DNA of 64,000 bases from Combretum micranthum (taxonomy: Eukaryota > Streptophyta > Magnoliopsida > Myrtales > Combretaceae). Location: positions 2,046,001 to 2,110,000 of the forward strand of contig JAMXBD010000058.1 of the NCBI GenBank assembly GCA_024138025.1, read 5' to 3'. Numbering within the stretch: position 1 is the first letter of the stretch; the number at the start of each line of letters is the position of its first letter. The notes under the pieces were generated by a model, which was not told the origin of the DNA, made no database searches, and worked only from the letters and a program-made list of their open reading frames with translations. Of this stretch, positions 34,869 through 46,794 are shown piece after piece. A program made the translations under genes and the position numbers.

Positions 34869-36463
34869 TGGTCCGCTTAAAATGTGAGTTCAGATACTAC
34901 CAGCAAGTATACAGGGTCTAATCAAGTAATACAGAAAAGTAAGTCGAGTATCGTTCCCATGAGAATCAATTTAATTACTAAATCGATATTAGATTTTACT
35001 AATATTTAGGTAATCAAATTGTATCAATTTAAACTATTTAACTGATTCTATTTTAACCTAATAGCTATTGATGAATGCAATGAGATTATGAGAGAGATAT
35101 ATAAGATAAACGTGGGAAGGAGCAGAATCCACCCTAATCTTTTCTAATCATACTGAAGTTATAATAAATTCAAAAATCATTTTAGCAAGATTAGGGTTTC
35201 ATCACTTCCCACAGGAAAAAGTTTAGCTACTCATGGATAAAGATTCAATAATCAGATAATAATATGCAATTGATATCATTATGAATAAAGAAATTAGATA
35301 GATGAATTGCATAAGAAAAGAGAGATCATATATCACCAATTCAAATATCAAAATCTTCAATTACAAATTCTTGAAAGCTTTAAATCTCTCACAATTCTCT
35401 ATGAAATGCTAAAAACTATTTATCTATCTACTGAATGTATGCTGAATTGTATCTCTGATTTTCTTGGTTGATCAAGCTAGAGGAGGGAAATCCCCTTTAT
35501 ATAGCAAAATATTTTGAGAGAAGCATTAATGAAAAATTTCAGTTTCAACTTGTACGTCGGTAGTTACACTTCCTATGCCAGCGGCCTACAGAAGGCGTAA
35601 AGTTCCTTCCTTGATTGCACCGGCAATGTACGGGCAGCTTTCGTCTCCAGTTACAAGTGTAGGTCGCTTGTACGCCAGCGGCTTAGAAATGGATCTAGCC
35701 GGTTATATACTCAAAAATGAAATGTTGGACATTTTATAGGAAAAGCCGTCTAAAAGCCGGCGGCTTTCATGCCGGCTTAAACAATGCGTGCAATTTCGAC
35801 CTTTTATTTTGTAACCGAGCACTCATGTTTGATTATGTCTCCTGATCTTCAACCTATACTGCCTCAAACACCAATGGCTTATAGTCCGGCGTACATTGTA
35901 ACTCCTTCTGCACTGGCAACTCTTGAGCTCTGAGCTTCTAGCTTTCACTCTATACTGCCTTGTTCACCTTATATGCTGGCGGCTTTAGGTGGTGTTCATT
36001 CAAATGAAATAAGGCTTGTAAGGCCGGCAGTGTATGCAATGGCTTTGAAGAGTGAAAACCTGTTCATCTTGTAAGCTTTCCCAACGCCAGTTGCTTTGAA
36101 TCCCAAAAAAGCCAGCGTTGAAGAAAATTACAGAAGCTGCTTCTTCTTTCCTCTACATTGGCAGTGTAGAGCTAGTTTGTTTAGCTTTCCATAGTCTACA
36201 CCGCCTCAAGGCCAGTGGTGTAGAGGCAGCCTTAATGATTTTAATTCTGAGTATCTTGAAGGTTGGCTGTACGCCGGCGGCTTAAGCTTTAGAAAAGCCG
36301 CGTATCCCCTGAGTTTTCTTCTTTTCATTTCAAAGTTGCCTGTTTTGCTTCCCTTAGACCTGAAATATGAATTTTAACCAAAACAAGTACCTATTCTAGC
36401 AATTTATGATCAGTTTATCATAAATTAAACATCAAAAAGTTGTAAGAAATATGATCTTATCGA
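34869..36463 (-). repeat. Athila-like 3' LTR
   Basis: The inner edge lies just after the polypurine tract. The outer edge at 34869 (plus strand TGGTCCGCTT) is set by comparison with the 5' LTR at 45467 (TGATCCGCTT). U3 (about 35560-36310) has many GCCGGC/GCCAGCGGC words. TATA box at 35496-35504. Lacks a segment present at about 45755-46175 in the 5' LTR. Confidence 0.75.
35496..35504 (-). promoter_or_regulatory. TATA box of Athila-like LTR
   Basis: Minus strand CTATATAAA, followed by GGGGATTTCC. The same box is in the LTR copies at about 46510 and 58222. Confidence 0.6.
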
Positions 36464-36476
36464 CTCCCCCAAACTT
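36464..36476 (-). other. Polypurine tract of Athila-like element
   Basis: Minus strand AAGTTTGGGGGAG next to the LTR start; primes plus-strand DNA synthesis in retroelements of this type. Confidence 0.7.
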
Positions 36477-38119
36477 GAACTTTTGCTTATCCTCAAGCAA
36501 AACAATTAAGAACAAAATCTTGAAATCTATCATAGATAGTACAATTTTTCTAATTTAAGCACAAATTCTTTAACTTGCTTTTTTTGTACCTACTGCTCTA
36601 ACCATACTAGTTTCTTGTAATTAGAGTACTTTAATCAAAATTGAAGAGTTAATCTAGACAAAACAAGTTTTAATCTCAGTTTTTAACAAAAGAACATTCT
36701 ATTCAAAAAGCAGATGCACAATCCACTAAGGAAAAATATTCATTTAGACTTCATTGGACTTTTAGTTTATATATACTCTTAGTAACACCAAATGAAAGCA
36801 TGTGGTATCTATTTTTTCCTTAGATTTTCTCCTTCTTTATTACACGTCTCTTTTTTTTTTTTTTGAATTTTTGCATTAATTTTTCTTTTCTTTTTCATAC
36901 AAGCATTTATATTCTTTTTAGGAGGTTTTTGCCTCCATCTTTTTGCTTTTCAAATTTCATAATTTGAACTTTTTCCTCTCTTCCCTTCTCGTTATAGTGA
37001 GTTCATTGAGTTGACACATCCCAAGCTCATCACCTAAGTGACCAGGTTTCAAAATACCTCTAAGAACTCTTCCTCACTTTAATATTCAAGTTTAGATACT
37101 CATGACTCAAATTTTTAAGTTAGAGGAGTAGTGGCTATGCTTGTTTCTTTCTTTTTGAATGTAATAACAACTCAAAGACTTATTTTTATAAAGGATCACT
37201 AAGTTAAAAGTTTCATTTGCCTCATTCACTAAATGTTATAATTCAAAGAGTATATATAAACTAAAATTTCCTAGAAGTAAATCTGTTTATTCTTCACAAA
37301 AGGATTTCACCAACTCTTAAATTTCCAATTCCAAAGTTAAAAATAAAGTAAACTTGTTCCTTAAGGATTTTGCAACTCAATTTCAACTAAGTAAACCAAT
37401 CACAACAGCAGGTGAGTAAGATACTTTAGCAAGTTATTTTCATTGTTTCTTTGTTTAATCAAATGCTTTCAATCATTATTTTGTACTATCTCTAAACTTC
37501 AAGAGATTTTTGAAAAATTTTGGCAGAATTTCCCCATAATTTGCTTTCAAACCAAAAATATAAAGTGAGTGTTTACTTAAATAAATCCTGTCAAACAACA
37601 ATCAATAATCCAAACAGTCAAATCAATTCAAACAACAAATCATATTCACAACTCCATTCAATTCAGTTTACCCCTTCCCCCACATTTCAACTAAACAGTA
37701 TCCTCATTATTTCATAGATATAGAACAAATGAGAAAAGAAACTAAAACCTTAGTATTTTCCTTTTGAATCAGAGTCAGTAAAACTCAGGGCAAAGAGAGA
37801 TTGCTTGTTCAGCCCTGTAATCTCTACAAAAGAAAAAAAAAAATAAAAGCAAAAAAAAAAAAAAAAACTAACTAATAATACAGATCAAAGTGAGTCTACC
37901 CACAGGGACTTGGGTGCTCATAATAAATACAGGCCAATATGAAAAAATAAAGATCAATAAAGAACAAATGAGAGCTAGCAGGATCTCTAGCTCTCTGGCC
38001 CTAAACTAGCTCTAGGCTAAGTCTCTAAGTATCTCCTGGGCTAGCTGTGTGAGTGTGCTTTGAACTAAGTCTAGCAGTATGCTCTGAGCTATGCCTAGAC
38101 TCAGTAGAAGTCTCATAAT
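36477..38119 (-). repeat. Non-coding region between env-like ORF and 3' LTR
   Basis: Homopolymer-rich, without coding frames. The part around 37040-37400, reverse-complemented, matches the plus-strand remnant at 48240-48510 (shared: GGAATTGGAA, TACTTCTAGG, AATGAAACTTTT), which shows that the remnant is a relative. A and T tracts at 36850-36865, 37828-37867. Confidence 0.6.
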
Positions 38120-39262
38120 TCATCTAAGCCCTTTTCTCTGGATTCAAGTAGCAGATTGCAGTATCACTGCCTCAAAAATCATCTTCCTGAACTTCTTATT
38201 TTTCTTGTTCTCATTGATTTGTCTGTCCTTGAGCTCTTGATTTTCCTTCTTCAAACCCTGGATATCCAGCCTAAGTTGGTCCATATCATATGCTAAAGCA
38301 GTACTTGTAGGAGGAAGATGAGCAAAGGAGGATGGTATGTCAGTAATATCACCGGGAAAGATATCCTAAAATTCTAACTCCTCTACAACTGGTGGTTGAA
38401 CTCCTCTAGGGTTTTTAAGCAATCCTCAGCCTCTGAAGGATGCTGATGAAATCCTTTTACTTTCAAATATCTCATCTCCCTGAGGAGTTTCAAAGATTCC
38501 CATACCCTTCAACAATCTGGTGATATAACCACCATAGAACAGGAGTCTGGTCCTAGTATCATCAGCCTACCTATAGATGAAATTGGCTATCTCCACCCCC
38601 AAATCAATTCTATAGCCTCTAATAAGGCTATAGAGATAGAATATATCAAATATAGTCACCTTGCTGTGACTAGTCTTCTTACAGCTCATTGTATGTGCAA
38701 GAATGTGGTGGAGCAGCTTGTGCTCAACAACAGCGAATGTAGTGGCCAATGACTTTGAGGCAATAAATGGCTCATTAGCTCGCTTAGGAGGAATCAAATG
38801 GTACTAATAAGCCTCATGTGTCATCTGATTTTCTTCCTCAAGCCAATTGTTAGGTAGATGCAAATTATCCTCCTCATCATCATATAAACCTAGGAGTTTG
38901 CCCATTTTCTTTAGTTTGACTTCCTTAATCTCACTAAACACTTGAAACTGAAATGTAGACTTAGCTCTGTCAGGTAAACTCTTTAGTGTAGAGAAGAACT
39001 CAATGGTCAAGTTCATATATGCTGGCTCCCTGAAATCAAACAATATAATCCAAGTTGTATCTTGGATTATACTTCTAACTCTGTCAGTCAACCCATACTC
39101 ATCCAGCAAATTCCAATCTAAATATTAGGTGTTCAGAAAATCCATCTTTAATAGCCTTTTCTTCCTATCCTTTGCATACTGCTGACTGGACAGTAGATTT
39201 TTGGTCTATGAACCAGAAGTAGAGGCGTCAATAGTCTTTTGCTTTTTATGCTTAGGAGCCAT
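38120..39262 (-). pseudogene. ATHILA ORF1/env-like protein, broken
   Basis: A putative extra ORF placed after pol in Athila-type elements; its function is unproven. The start ATG at 39262 gives MAPKHKKQKT, a lysine-rich start, but a TAG follows after 18 codons. Further on are FREPAYMNLTIEFFSTLKSL (39109-38804 frame), HKLLHHILAHT (38797-38567 frame) and LFYGGYITRLL (around 38530), which fit the conserved order of the ATHILA ORF1 family. The end is predicted coiled coil (QGLKKENQELKDRQ). At least one internal stop and frame changes. Identity rests on remembered family features. Confidence 0.6.
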
Positions 39263-39363
39263 TCTTGTTCAAAACGAATCCAAGCGAATGGGAGAATGAA
39301 TGGGGGGTTGGGAATGCGTGAGTGAGAGTGAGAGAGAGTTGAATGAGAGAAATGACGAAGAAG

Positions 39364-39383
39364 AGAGAGAGAGAGAGAGAGAG
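39364..39383. repeat. (GA)n microsatellite
   Basis: About 10 GA units upstream of the env-like start, on the opposite strand. Confidence 0.9.
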
Positions 39384-39429
39384 ATACCTATTAAAATTTG
39401 ATTATGCAGAAGAAATGCCAGCATTTTTA

Positions 39430-39725
39430 TCTAATAAGCCGGCGGCGTACATGCTGGTGTATCAAAATTTAATTCTTGCCGAGAGTAAATGGTGGAGCGG
39501 CTTTCGTATGTGTACTGCCAGCGTACAAGTCTTTGCCGGACTTTAAAGTTGGCAGATTTGAAACCCAGGTGCCAACTTTGATTGGGGTTAAAAACCCTTG
39601 AAACATGATGTTTACGCTGCCTCAAGCACGGCGGCGTAAATAGCATTGAGCTGGCATTCAATTTATTTGGTTTATTTGCACACGCTGGCTTAAAATCGAC
39701 CGTTGAATTTCCATGTGCCGGCCTT
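39430..39725 (-). repeat. GGC-rich block upstream of the env-like ORF
   Basis: Contains AAGCCGGCGGCGTACATGCT, GCCAGCGTACAAG, TTGCCGGAC, CACGGCGGCGTAAAT, ACACGCTGGC and GTGCCGGCC on the plus strand, the same kind of words as the U3 of this element's LTR. It lies between pol and the env-like start codon. Confidence 0.7.
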
Positions 39726-39974
39726 TTTTCTCTGTTTTTTTTATTAAGAAAAGATTAAGCTCTAAGAATTTTAGTACTTTAAAAAAAATTAGAATACCTA
39801 CCTTATAATTCCTTAGAGCTTTTCCAATTTTGATCAAATTGTTCCTCATTCTCTTTGTTTTGAAAAATTGCATCTCCCTTGTTAGTTAAAAGCTCAATTT
39901 CCTTCTTTTGATTGACCTGTACATACTAAAAACTAAGTTAGCAAAAACAAAACAAAAATACAACTTTAAGTTAG

Positions 39975-40030
39975 ACATGGGTTGCCTCCCAAGAAGCGCT
40001 TAGTTTAGAGTCGCTTAGCCCGACTTTCCC
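39975..40030 (-). other. Conserved post-pol segment of Athila-type elements
   Basis: The minus strand reads GGGCTAAGCGACTCTAAACT followed by AAGCGCTTCTTGGGAGGCAA, just after the pol stop codon. I recall GCGCTTCTTGGGAGGCAACCC as common behind pol in plant Athila-type elements. It can form short hairpins; its role is unknown. Confidence 0.45.
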
Positions 40031-40038
40031 AATTCTTG

Positions 40039-41198
40039 TCATGGTTCCTTAAAATTTATGATAGTGGCAGCACTATTATGGTTTTCCCCTTCATAATAAT
40101 GTTTGAGCAAATGCCCATTCACCTTGAAAGTCCAATTATCATTAGTTTTCAATTCTATTGCACCGTAGGGAAAACTTTTTCAATTTCAAACAGTCAGACC
40201 ATCTTGATCTCAACTTCTTGAAAACAACTTCAAACGAGAATTATAAAGTAAAACTTTTTGTCTAGGTACAAACTCTCGCTTGATAATGTTTTTATCATGT
40301 CATTTCTTTACTCGTTCCTTGTAGATACGAGCATTCTCATAAGCTTCATTCCTTGACTCAGCCAATTGATTTAATTGAAGCAATCTCTTTTCTCCTGTTG
40401 CTTTTTCATCAAAATTTAATAATTTTATGGCCCAATATGCCTTATGCTCAAGTTCTACAGGAGATGACATGATTTACCAAAAAAATTATAGATGGGGACA
40501 TTCCAATAGGGGTTTTAAAAGCAGTTCTATAAGCCCATAATGCATCATCTAATTTTGAAGACCAATCTTTTCTAGATGCATTAACAGTTCTTTCCAAAAT
40601 TCTTTTGATCTCCCTATTAGATACCTCAACTTGTCCACTGGTTCGTAGATGGTAGTGGGTAGCAATTTTGTGTGTAACTCCATATTTTGATAAAAGTTTT
40701 TCAAATTGCTTGTTACAAAAATGTGACCCCCATGACTAATGATAGCTCTAGGTACCCTAAATCTGGTAAAAATATTTTTTTTCAAAAAACTTAAAACTAC
40801 TTGGGCATCATTTGTTTATAAAGTAATAGCTTCAACCCATTTTGAAGCATAATCTACTGCCACAAGTATATATTTATTTGAAAATGATGATGGAAAAGGA
40901 CCCATGAAGTCAATTCCCCAAATGTAAAAAAGTTCAATTACTAAGATGTTGTTTTGTGGTAATTCATGTTTCATTGAAATGTTACAAGTCCTTTGGCATT
41001 AAGCGCATGACACTATGTATTTCCTACAATCACGAAACAAATTAGGCCAATAAAATCCAGATGATAAGACCTTAGCTGCAATTCTTTGAAGATCAAAATG
41101 ACCTCCTGCTTCTTTTGAATGACAGTGTTCAATAATACTAAGCTGTTAGATTCGGGCACACAGTGTCTAATTACTTGATCAACACATTTCTTGAACAA
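40039..41198 (-). pseudogene. Athila-like integrase, broken
   Basis: Integrase joins the element DNA to the chromosome. The zinc-binding N-terminus (around 41198-41013) is frameshifted. The catalytic core around 40785-40549 contains [15 protein letters not shown], where the family has ISDGG: the second catalytic Asp is His. The C-terminus near 40150-40040 has FKVNGHLLKHYYEGE, and a stop at 40039-40041. Reading frames change several times. Not functional. Confidence 0.7.
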
Positions 41199-41210
41199 AT
41201 ATGGTTCATC

Positions 41211-43255
41211 CTAAAAGTAACTTTTCACATCATGCAAAAACTTCTTCTTTTGTTGATAAGACAAACCATATGGAATGATTTTACTAACCAAGTAATTGAC
41301 ATAATCAGCATACCAAGGCAAACGCAAGATCTCTACTGCATGCAGTTGTTCATCAGGAAACTTTTCATTGATAGGAATATCCAAATTATTAGATTCTAGT
41401 CTAGATAAATGATCCGCAATCACATTATCAGTTCCCTTCTTATCTTTGATCTCAAGATCAAATTCTTGCATTAGCAATATCCATCTAATTAACCTAGGTT
41501 TTGCATCAGCTTTAGCAAACAAATATTTCAAAGCAGCATGATCGGTATATACTATGACTTTAGATCCTATCAGGTAAGGTCTAAACTTGTCGCAAGCAAA
41601 TATAACAGCAAGAAGCTCCTTCTCAGTTGTGGCATAGTTTCTTTAAGCTTCATTCAAAGTCCGACTAGCATAGTATATAACATGAAACAACTTACCTCTT
41701 CTCTGACCCAATACTGCTCCCACAGCAAAGTCGCTGGCATCACACATGAGTTCAAAAGGTAGCTCCCAATCAGGTGCAATAATCAATAGTGTAGATGTGA
41801 GCTTTTCCTTCAATAAATCAAATGCCTGCAAACACTTGTCATCAAAATTGAAGACAGAATCTTTTTCAAGAAGATTACACAAAGATTTAGAAATTTTAGA
41901 GAAGTCTTTTATGAATCTTCTATAGACGCCAGTATGTCCTAAGCAACTTCTGACTCCCTTGACATTTATGGGTGGTGGCAACTTCTCTATTATTTCAACT
42001 TTGGCCTTATCAACTTCAATTCCTTTTTCTGAAACTTTGTGACCTAACACAATTCCTTCTCTTACCATGAAATGACATTTTTCCCAATTTAAAATCAGAT
42101 TTGTTTCTTTGCATCTTTTAAGAACATTAGCTAAGTTTACTAAACTTGCTTCAAAAGACTTTCCAAAAACAGAAAAATCATCCATGAATATCTCAATAAA
42201 ATTTTCAAGCATGTAAGAAAAAAATAGCCATCATACACCTCTGAAACGTCACAGGTGCATTGCCAAAGACCAAAGGGCATCCTCCTAAAGGCAAAAGTAC
42301 CACAGGGACAAGTAAAAGTGGTTTTCTCTTGGTCATCAGGTGCTATGGAAATTTGATTATAACCAGAGTAACCATCTAGAAAACAATAATATTCATGCCC
42401 TGCAAGTTTTCTAACATCTAATCAATGAAGGAAAGGGGGAAGTGATCTTTTCTGGTGGCATCATTTAACTTCCTATAATTAATGCAAACTCTCCACCCAA
42501 TCACAGTACGAGTAGGAATCAATTCATTTTCTTCATTTTTCACTACAGTCATACCACCTTTCCTTGGAACAACTTGAACTGGACTAACCCACTTACTATC
42601 AGAGATAGGATAGATAATACCTGCATCAAGTAGTTTCAGAACTTCCTTTTTTACTACCTCTTTAAGTATTGAGTTAAGTCTTCTGATGTAAACGCATCAA
42701 GGCCAATTTATCAGTTACATGTCTTTAATTTCTCTGTGGTTAAACTATAGGTTTGTACTTAGCTTCCATCAAAATTTTGTGAGTGCAAATCATAGGGCTA
42801 ATTCCCTTGATATCAGCAATAGTCCAACCAATTGCTTCTTTATGCTCCCTTAGACCTCCGATCAGCTGCTGGTCTTGTTCACCTGTCAAATAAGATGAAA
42901 CAATTATTGGCAAGGTATTTCTAGTTCCTAGAAAAGCATATTTCAAATGTGTAGGAAGGGGTTTAAGCTCAAGATTTGGTGGTTGTATCAATGATGGTTC
43001 TGGCTTGCTTTCACTAGTGCCCAGCTCCTCATAATATCTGGTTTTAATTTGAGGCACTTGCTCAACCTTTTCCTCTTGCTCATCATCACTCCAATCATCC
43101 AGATTTCTTAGCACAGATTCCACAGTTTCTACACCTGCTTTTTCTTCAACAGACTCAGAGATAAACTCATCAATAATATCAATAGTACAACAAGAGCCTT
43201 TATCAAATTTTTTCATTGCATCATAAGCATTAAAGGTTACCTTGTTCCACATCAA
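41211..43255 (-). pseudogene. Athila-like reverse transcriptase and RNase H, broken
   Basis: Copies element RNA into DNA and removes the RNA. Reading down the minus strand: the N-terminal part of RT (43255-42740), a damaged fingers/palm region, the catalytic FMDDFSVF at about 42188, thumb with [11 protein letters not shown], RNase H start (CDASDFAVGAVLGQ) and its end ([14 protein letters not shown], about 41420). A TAA after TLNEA (41643) breaks RNase H, and RT is frameshifted between 42740 and 42212. The two catalytic Asp of RT are kept. Confidence 0.85.
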
Positions 43256-43421
43256 TTAATGCTTTACCGGTTGCAAGGAATGGTCTGCCAAGAATCATTG
43301 GGACTTCACGATCCTCATCTATTTCCAAGACTATAAAGTCTACTGGAAATATGAACTTGTCAACTTTTACTAAGACATTTTCAACAATACCACGTGGGTA
43401 TTTGACACTTCTATCTGCAAG

Positions 43422-43979
43422 TTACAAGGTAACATGAGTCTCCTTGCATTCGTCAAGTCCTAATTTCCTGAAAATAGATAAGGACATAAGATTAATACTT
43501 GCACCAGAATCTATAAGAGCTTTATCAAAGTAAAAGTCTCTAATAGTGCAAGGGACAGTAAAACTCCCCTGATCTCTTTGTTTTGTTGGCAGGCAGGGTG
43601 TGTTCTTTTGCAAAATCATTGAACATTCTCCTGTTAGTATCATTGGTTCATTTCCATCAATCTTCCTTTCTTTAGTAATCAATTCTTTGACGAATTTTGC
43701 ATATGAAGGCATTTCTTGAATCACTTCTAAGAATGGAATATTGATTTGTAACTTCTTGAAAACATTCAAGAACTTTGAAAATTGCTCATCCAATTTTTGT
43801 TGCTTGAGTCTTCCTGGAAAAGGAATAGGTGAGACATAAGATTTTACCTCAGGTGATTTTTGCATTAGTTCCTCCATCTTTTGTTTTCCTTTATCTTTCC
43901 TTGGAATCACTTCAGTTTCTTCAACTTTTTCCTCAACTGGTTCAACCTCTTTGCCACTTCCCAATATTATGGCATTCAC
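43422..43979 (-). pseudogene. Athila-like gag C-terminus and protease
   Basis: The retroviral-type aspartic protease cuts the polyprotein. Active site ALIDSGASINLM at about residues 158-169 of this open stretch. It is preceded by a charged, lysine/glutamate-rich linker and a conserved INIPFLEVIQEMPSYAKFVK-type segment at the gag-protease border. The frame stops at 43422 (THVTL), before the flap and second half of the enzyme. Confidence 0.75.
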
Positions 43980-44173
43980 AATTTTAGGATTTTCCTTAGT
44001 GTTGCTTGGTAAAGAACAAGATGGTCTATTACCAATTTGCTGAGCAAGTTGATGGAATTTCCCTTGAAGATCTTGAATAATAGCATGCTGATTATTGAGT
44101 GTGGTTTGTATAAAACTCTTTAATAACTCATCAGGTGAAAGTTGATTGTGCTGAGGTGGAGGCTGGATATTCC

Positions 44174-45353
44174 TTACAGGACCTTATTTTTGAAATCTAG
44201 GTGGTCGGTAAACATTTGATTCATTTCTATAAGATAGATTTGGATGATTACGCCATTCTGGATTATAAGTGTTTGTATATGGTCCATAATTAACCTTTCC
44301 AAGGTTTCCAACATAGTTGAGCTGCTCTCCACTTGATGATGGTGTGGTACCATGAGGATAATCATAAACTGAATGTGGTCCTGAGCACAACTCACAAGTA
44401 GCAACCTGATTAATATTCAAAGAACTAGATGATACAAGTTTACTTACTTGTGTAGTTAAAGCTGAAACTTGAGCAATGAGCTATTGCATGGATTCACTAT
44501 CTTGAATAGATCTCACCTTTGATCTTGTTCTTTCACAGCTTCAGTTATGAGCACTAAAGGCTAACTCCTCAATTAATGCACTAGCTTCATCATATGTCTT
44601 TCCCATGAGTGATCCTCCTGATGTAGCATCCACTAATGACCTCTAAGTCTCATGTAGACTGAGGTAGAAATTTTCAATCAAAAGATTATCCGAAAGTCCA
44701 TGATGTGGGCATTTTCTAACTGCCTCTTTAAATCTCTCCCAAGCTTCATACAACGATTCTTTAGGAAACTTTGTGAAGCTGGTAATCTCGTTTCTTAATC
44801 TGGCTGTTCTGGTAAAAGGGAAAAATCTCTTCAAGAACTTAGTTTTCAAATCTGCCCATGAAGTAATGGACTCAGGTGCTTGAGAAATAAACCAAGCCAA
44901 AGCATTATCCCTAAGAGAGAAAGGGAAAAGTTGCATTCTTATGGCCTCATCAGATACTCCATTAAGTTTGACAGAATTGCAATATTGGAGGAATTTGGCA
45001 ATGTGTTCATCTGGTGTCTCATTAGGATATCCTTCAAATTGATGTGATTCAACCACATGAATTAACGCCGGTTTAAAAGTTATTGGCCTGAACTGCTGGC
45101 CTTCTCATAGCGGGACCCTGAACAGTGGGTACCGTATAATCCTTAAGTTCTCTAATGGGTGCAACTTGAATCTAATTATTTTTCTAATTGTTGTTTTGAT
45201 CATTGTTGCCCGCATTGTCCATGCTTCATTTTCTGCCATATTTTTAGTCTGTAGCACTCCTTCTTGCCTTCTGTTTTCTCTTCTTTGCTGGTGCAAGGTT
45301 CTTTCAATCTCAGGATCAATTGGTAGAAGTTCCCTACTTCCACTCCTATGCAT
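44174..45353 (-). pseudogene. Athila-like gag, broken
   Basis: The start is taken at the ATG at 45353 (MHRSGSRELLPIDPEIERT), 90 bases after the primer site. The retrotransposon gag domain (45056-44643) includes ALAWFISQAPESITSWADLK and FLKRFFP. The zinc-knuckle segment at 44395-44350 reads CELCSGPHSVYDYPH: the first two Cys and the His are present, but the last Cys is Tyr. A single-T insertion near 45070 and another shift near 45170 break the frame. Confidence 0.75.
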
Positions 45354-45442
45354 GTAACCTGCAAAAAGAAAAGAAAACAATCAAACCCTAAAAAAACACC
45401 TAAACTACTAGCAAAACTAAAAGTGATCTAATATTAATTGAT

Positions 45443-45460
45443 TCCCCGGCAACGGTGCCA
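45443..45460 (-). other. Primer binding site of Athila type
   Basis: Minus strand TGGCACCGTTGCCGGGGA, six bases after the LTR end. Close to the TGGCGCCGTTGCCGGGGA used by Athila-type elements (tRNA-Asp in the literature). Confidence 0.8.
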
Positions 45461-45466
45461 AAAACT

Positions 45467-46625
45467 TGATCCGCTTAAAATGTGAGTTCGAATACTACCG
45501 GCAAGTATACTAGGTCTGATCAAGTAATACAGAAAAGTGAGTCGAGTATCGTTCCCACGAGGATCAATTTAATTACTAAATCGATATTAGCTTTTACTAA
45601 TATTTAGGCAATCAAATTGTATCAATTTAAACTATTTAACTAATTTTATTTTAATCTAATAGCTATTGATAAATGCAATGAGATTGTGAGAGAGAGATAT
45701 CAAATAATTATGGGAAAGACCAAAATCCACCCTAATCTTTACTAATTATACTGAAGTTATATTATATTAATAGTTGGAATTGAGGATATTTGTATGAAAT
45801 TGTCAAGACCTAAAACTATTAAGTTTTAGTAAACCACAAAATAATCTACTAGCTTCCACTAAATAAATTATCAATGGAATCTAATTTACAATTATAAATC
45901 TCTCGGTTCTACAATTGTCTAATATCCTAAATCAACTTCTCCTAATTCCTTAGTGAGAAATTAACATAAAACATTGCACGAATTACATGGGACAATTTCT
46001 AAATCAGATTAAATTCTGCCGCTTCTGCAATTGTTGTTTAATCTTAATTCATGAATTCCTACGAACCCTATTTTTTCTTCCGAATTATCAAAATTCTTAT
46101 CAATCTAATTTCATATAGAAACAAAATAGATAATCAGGATTCAATACAAATATTCCATAATTCTAATAATCCTATAATATAAATTGAAAAATCATTTTAG
46201 CAAGATTAAGATTTCATCACTTCCCACAAGAAAAAGTTTAGCTACTCATGGATAACGATTCGATAATCAGATAAGCATATGCAATTGATATCATTATGAA
46301 CAAAGAAATCAGATAGATGAATTGCATAAGAAAAGAGCGATCAGATATCACCAATTCAAATATCAAAATCTTCAATTACAAATTCTTGAAAGCTTCAAAT
46401 CTCTCATAATTCTCTATGAAAAGCTAAAAACTATTTATCTATCTGTTGAATGCATACTAAATTATATCTCTGATTTTCTTGATTAATCAAGCTAGAGGAC
46501 GGAAATCCCCTTTATATAGGAAAAATTTCGTGAGAAGAATTAATGAAAAATTTCAGTTTCAACTTGTACGCCGGCAATTACACTTCCTACGCCGGCAGCT
46601 TATAGACGACGCAAAGTTCCCTGCT
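45467..46625 (-). repeat. Athila-like 5' LTR, truncated
   Basis: Matches 34869-35630 from the inner end and includes about 420 bases missing there but present in the LTR at 57211. It stops matching after AAAGTTCCCTGCTT, so most of U3 is lost. Confidence 0.75.
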
Positions 46626-46794
46626 TATTTGTCAATCGGTTTTAATTAGTTTATTTCGTTGCATTTGTTTGTTTAAGATAACTTTTGTCTTATCTTAGTT
46701 AATTAATCTGGTTTGATAAAATCGAAAAAATTTGTAATACTTAATTCACCCTCGTCTCCCCTCTTAAGTATTCCTTATGTATTATTTCTAACGC
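46626..46794. other. Junction between two opposed Athila-type sequences
   Basis: Unlike either neighbour. About 46735-46790 (AATTCACCCTCGTCTCCCCT followed by CTTAAGTATTCC) recalls the 3' end of some plant copia LTRs; weak. Confidence 0.25.

Larger units (their letters stand above)
34869..46625 (-). mobile_element. Athila-like Ty3/gypsy retrotransposon with env-like ORF
   Basis: About 11.8 kb in minus orientation: 5' LTR (truncated), primer site, gag, protease, RT/RNase H, integrase, then an ATHILA ORF1/env-like region, a long non-coding stretch, polypurine tract and 3' LTR. The primer site (TGGCACCGTTGCCGGGGA), the env-like region after pol and the GTTTGGGGGAGT tract together fit the Athila lineage. 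Every ORF is broken. The 3' LTR lacks about 420 bases present in the 5' LTR, so age cannot be read simply. The outer end of the 5' LTR is lost at about 46625, so no target duplication can be checked. Confidence 0.85.

Noticed and set aside
46735..46790. Copia LTR end
   Set aside because: Only a short resemblance to pyrimidine-rich copia LTR ends; no primer site or partner LTR nearby.
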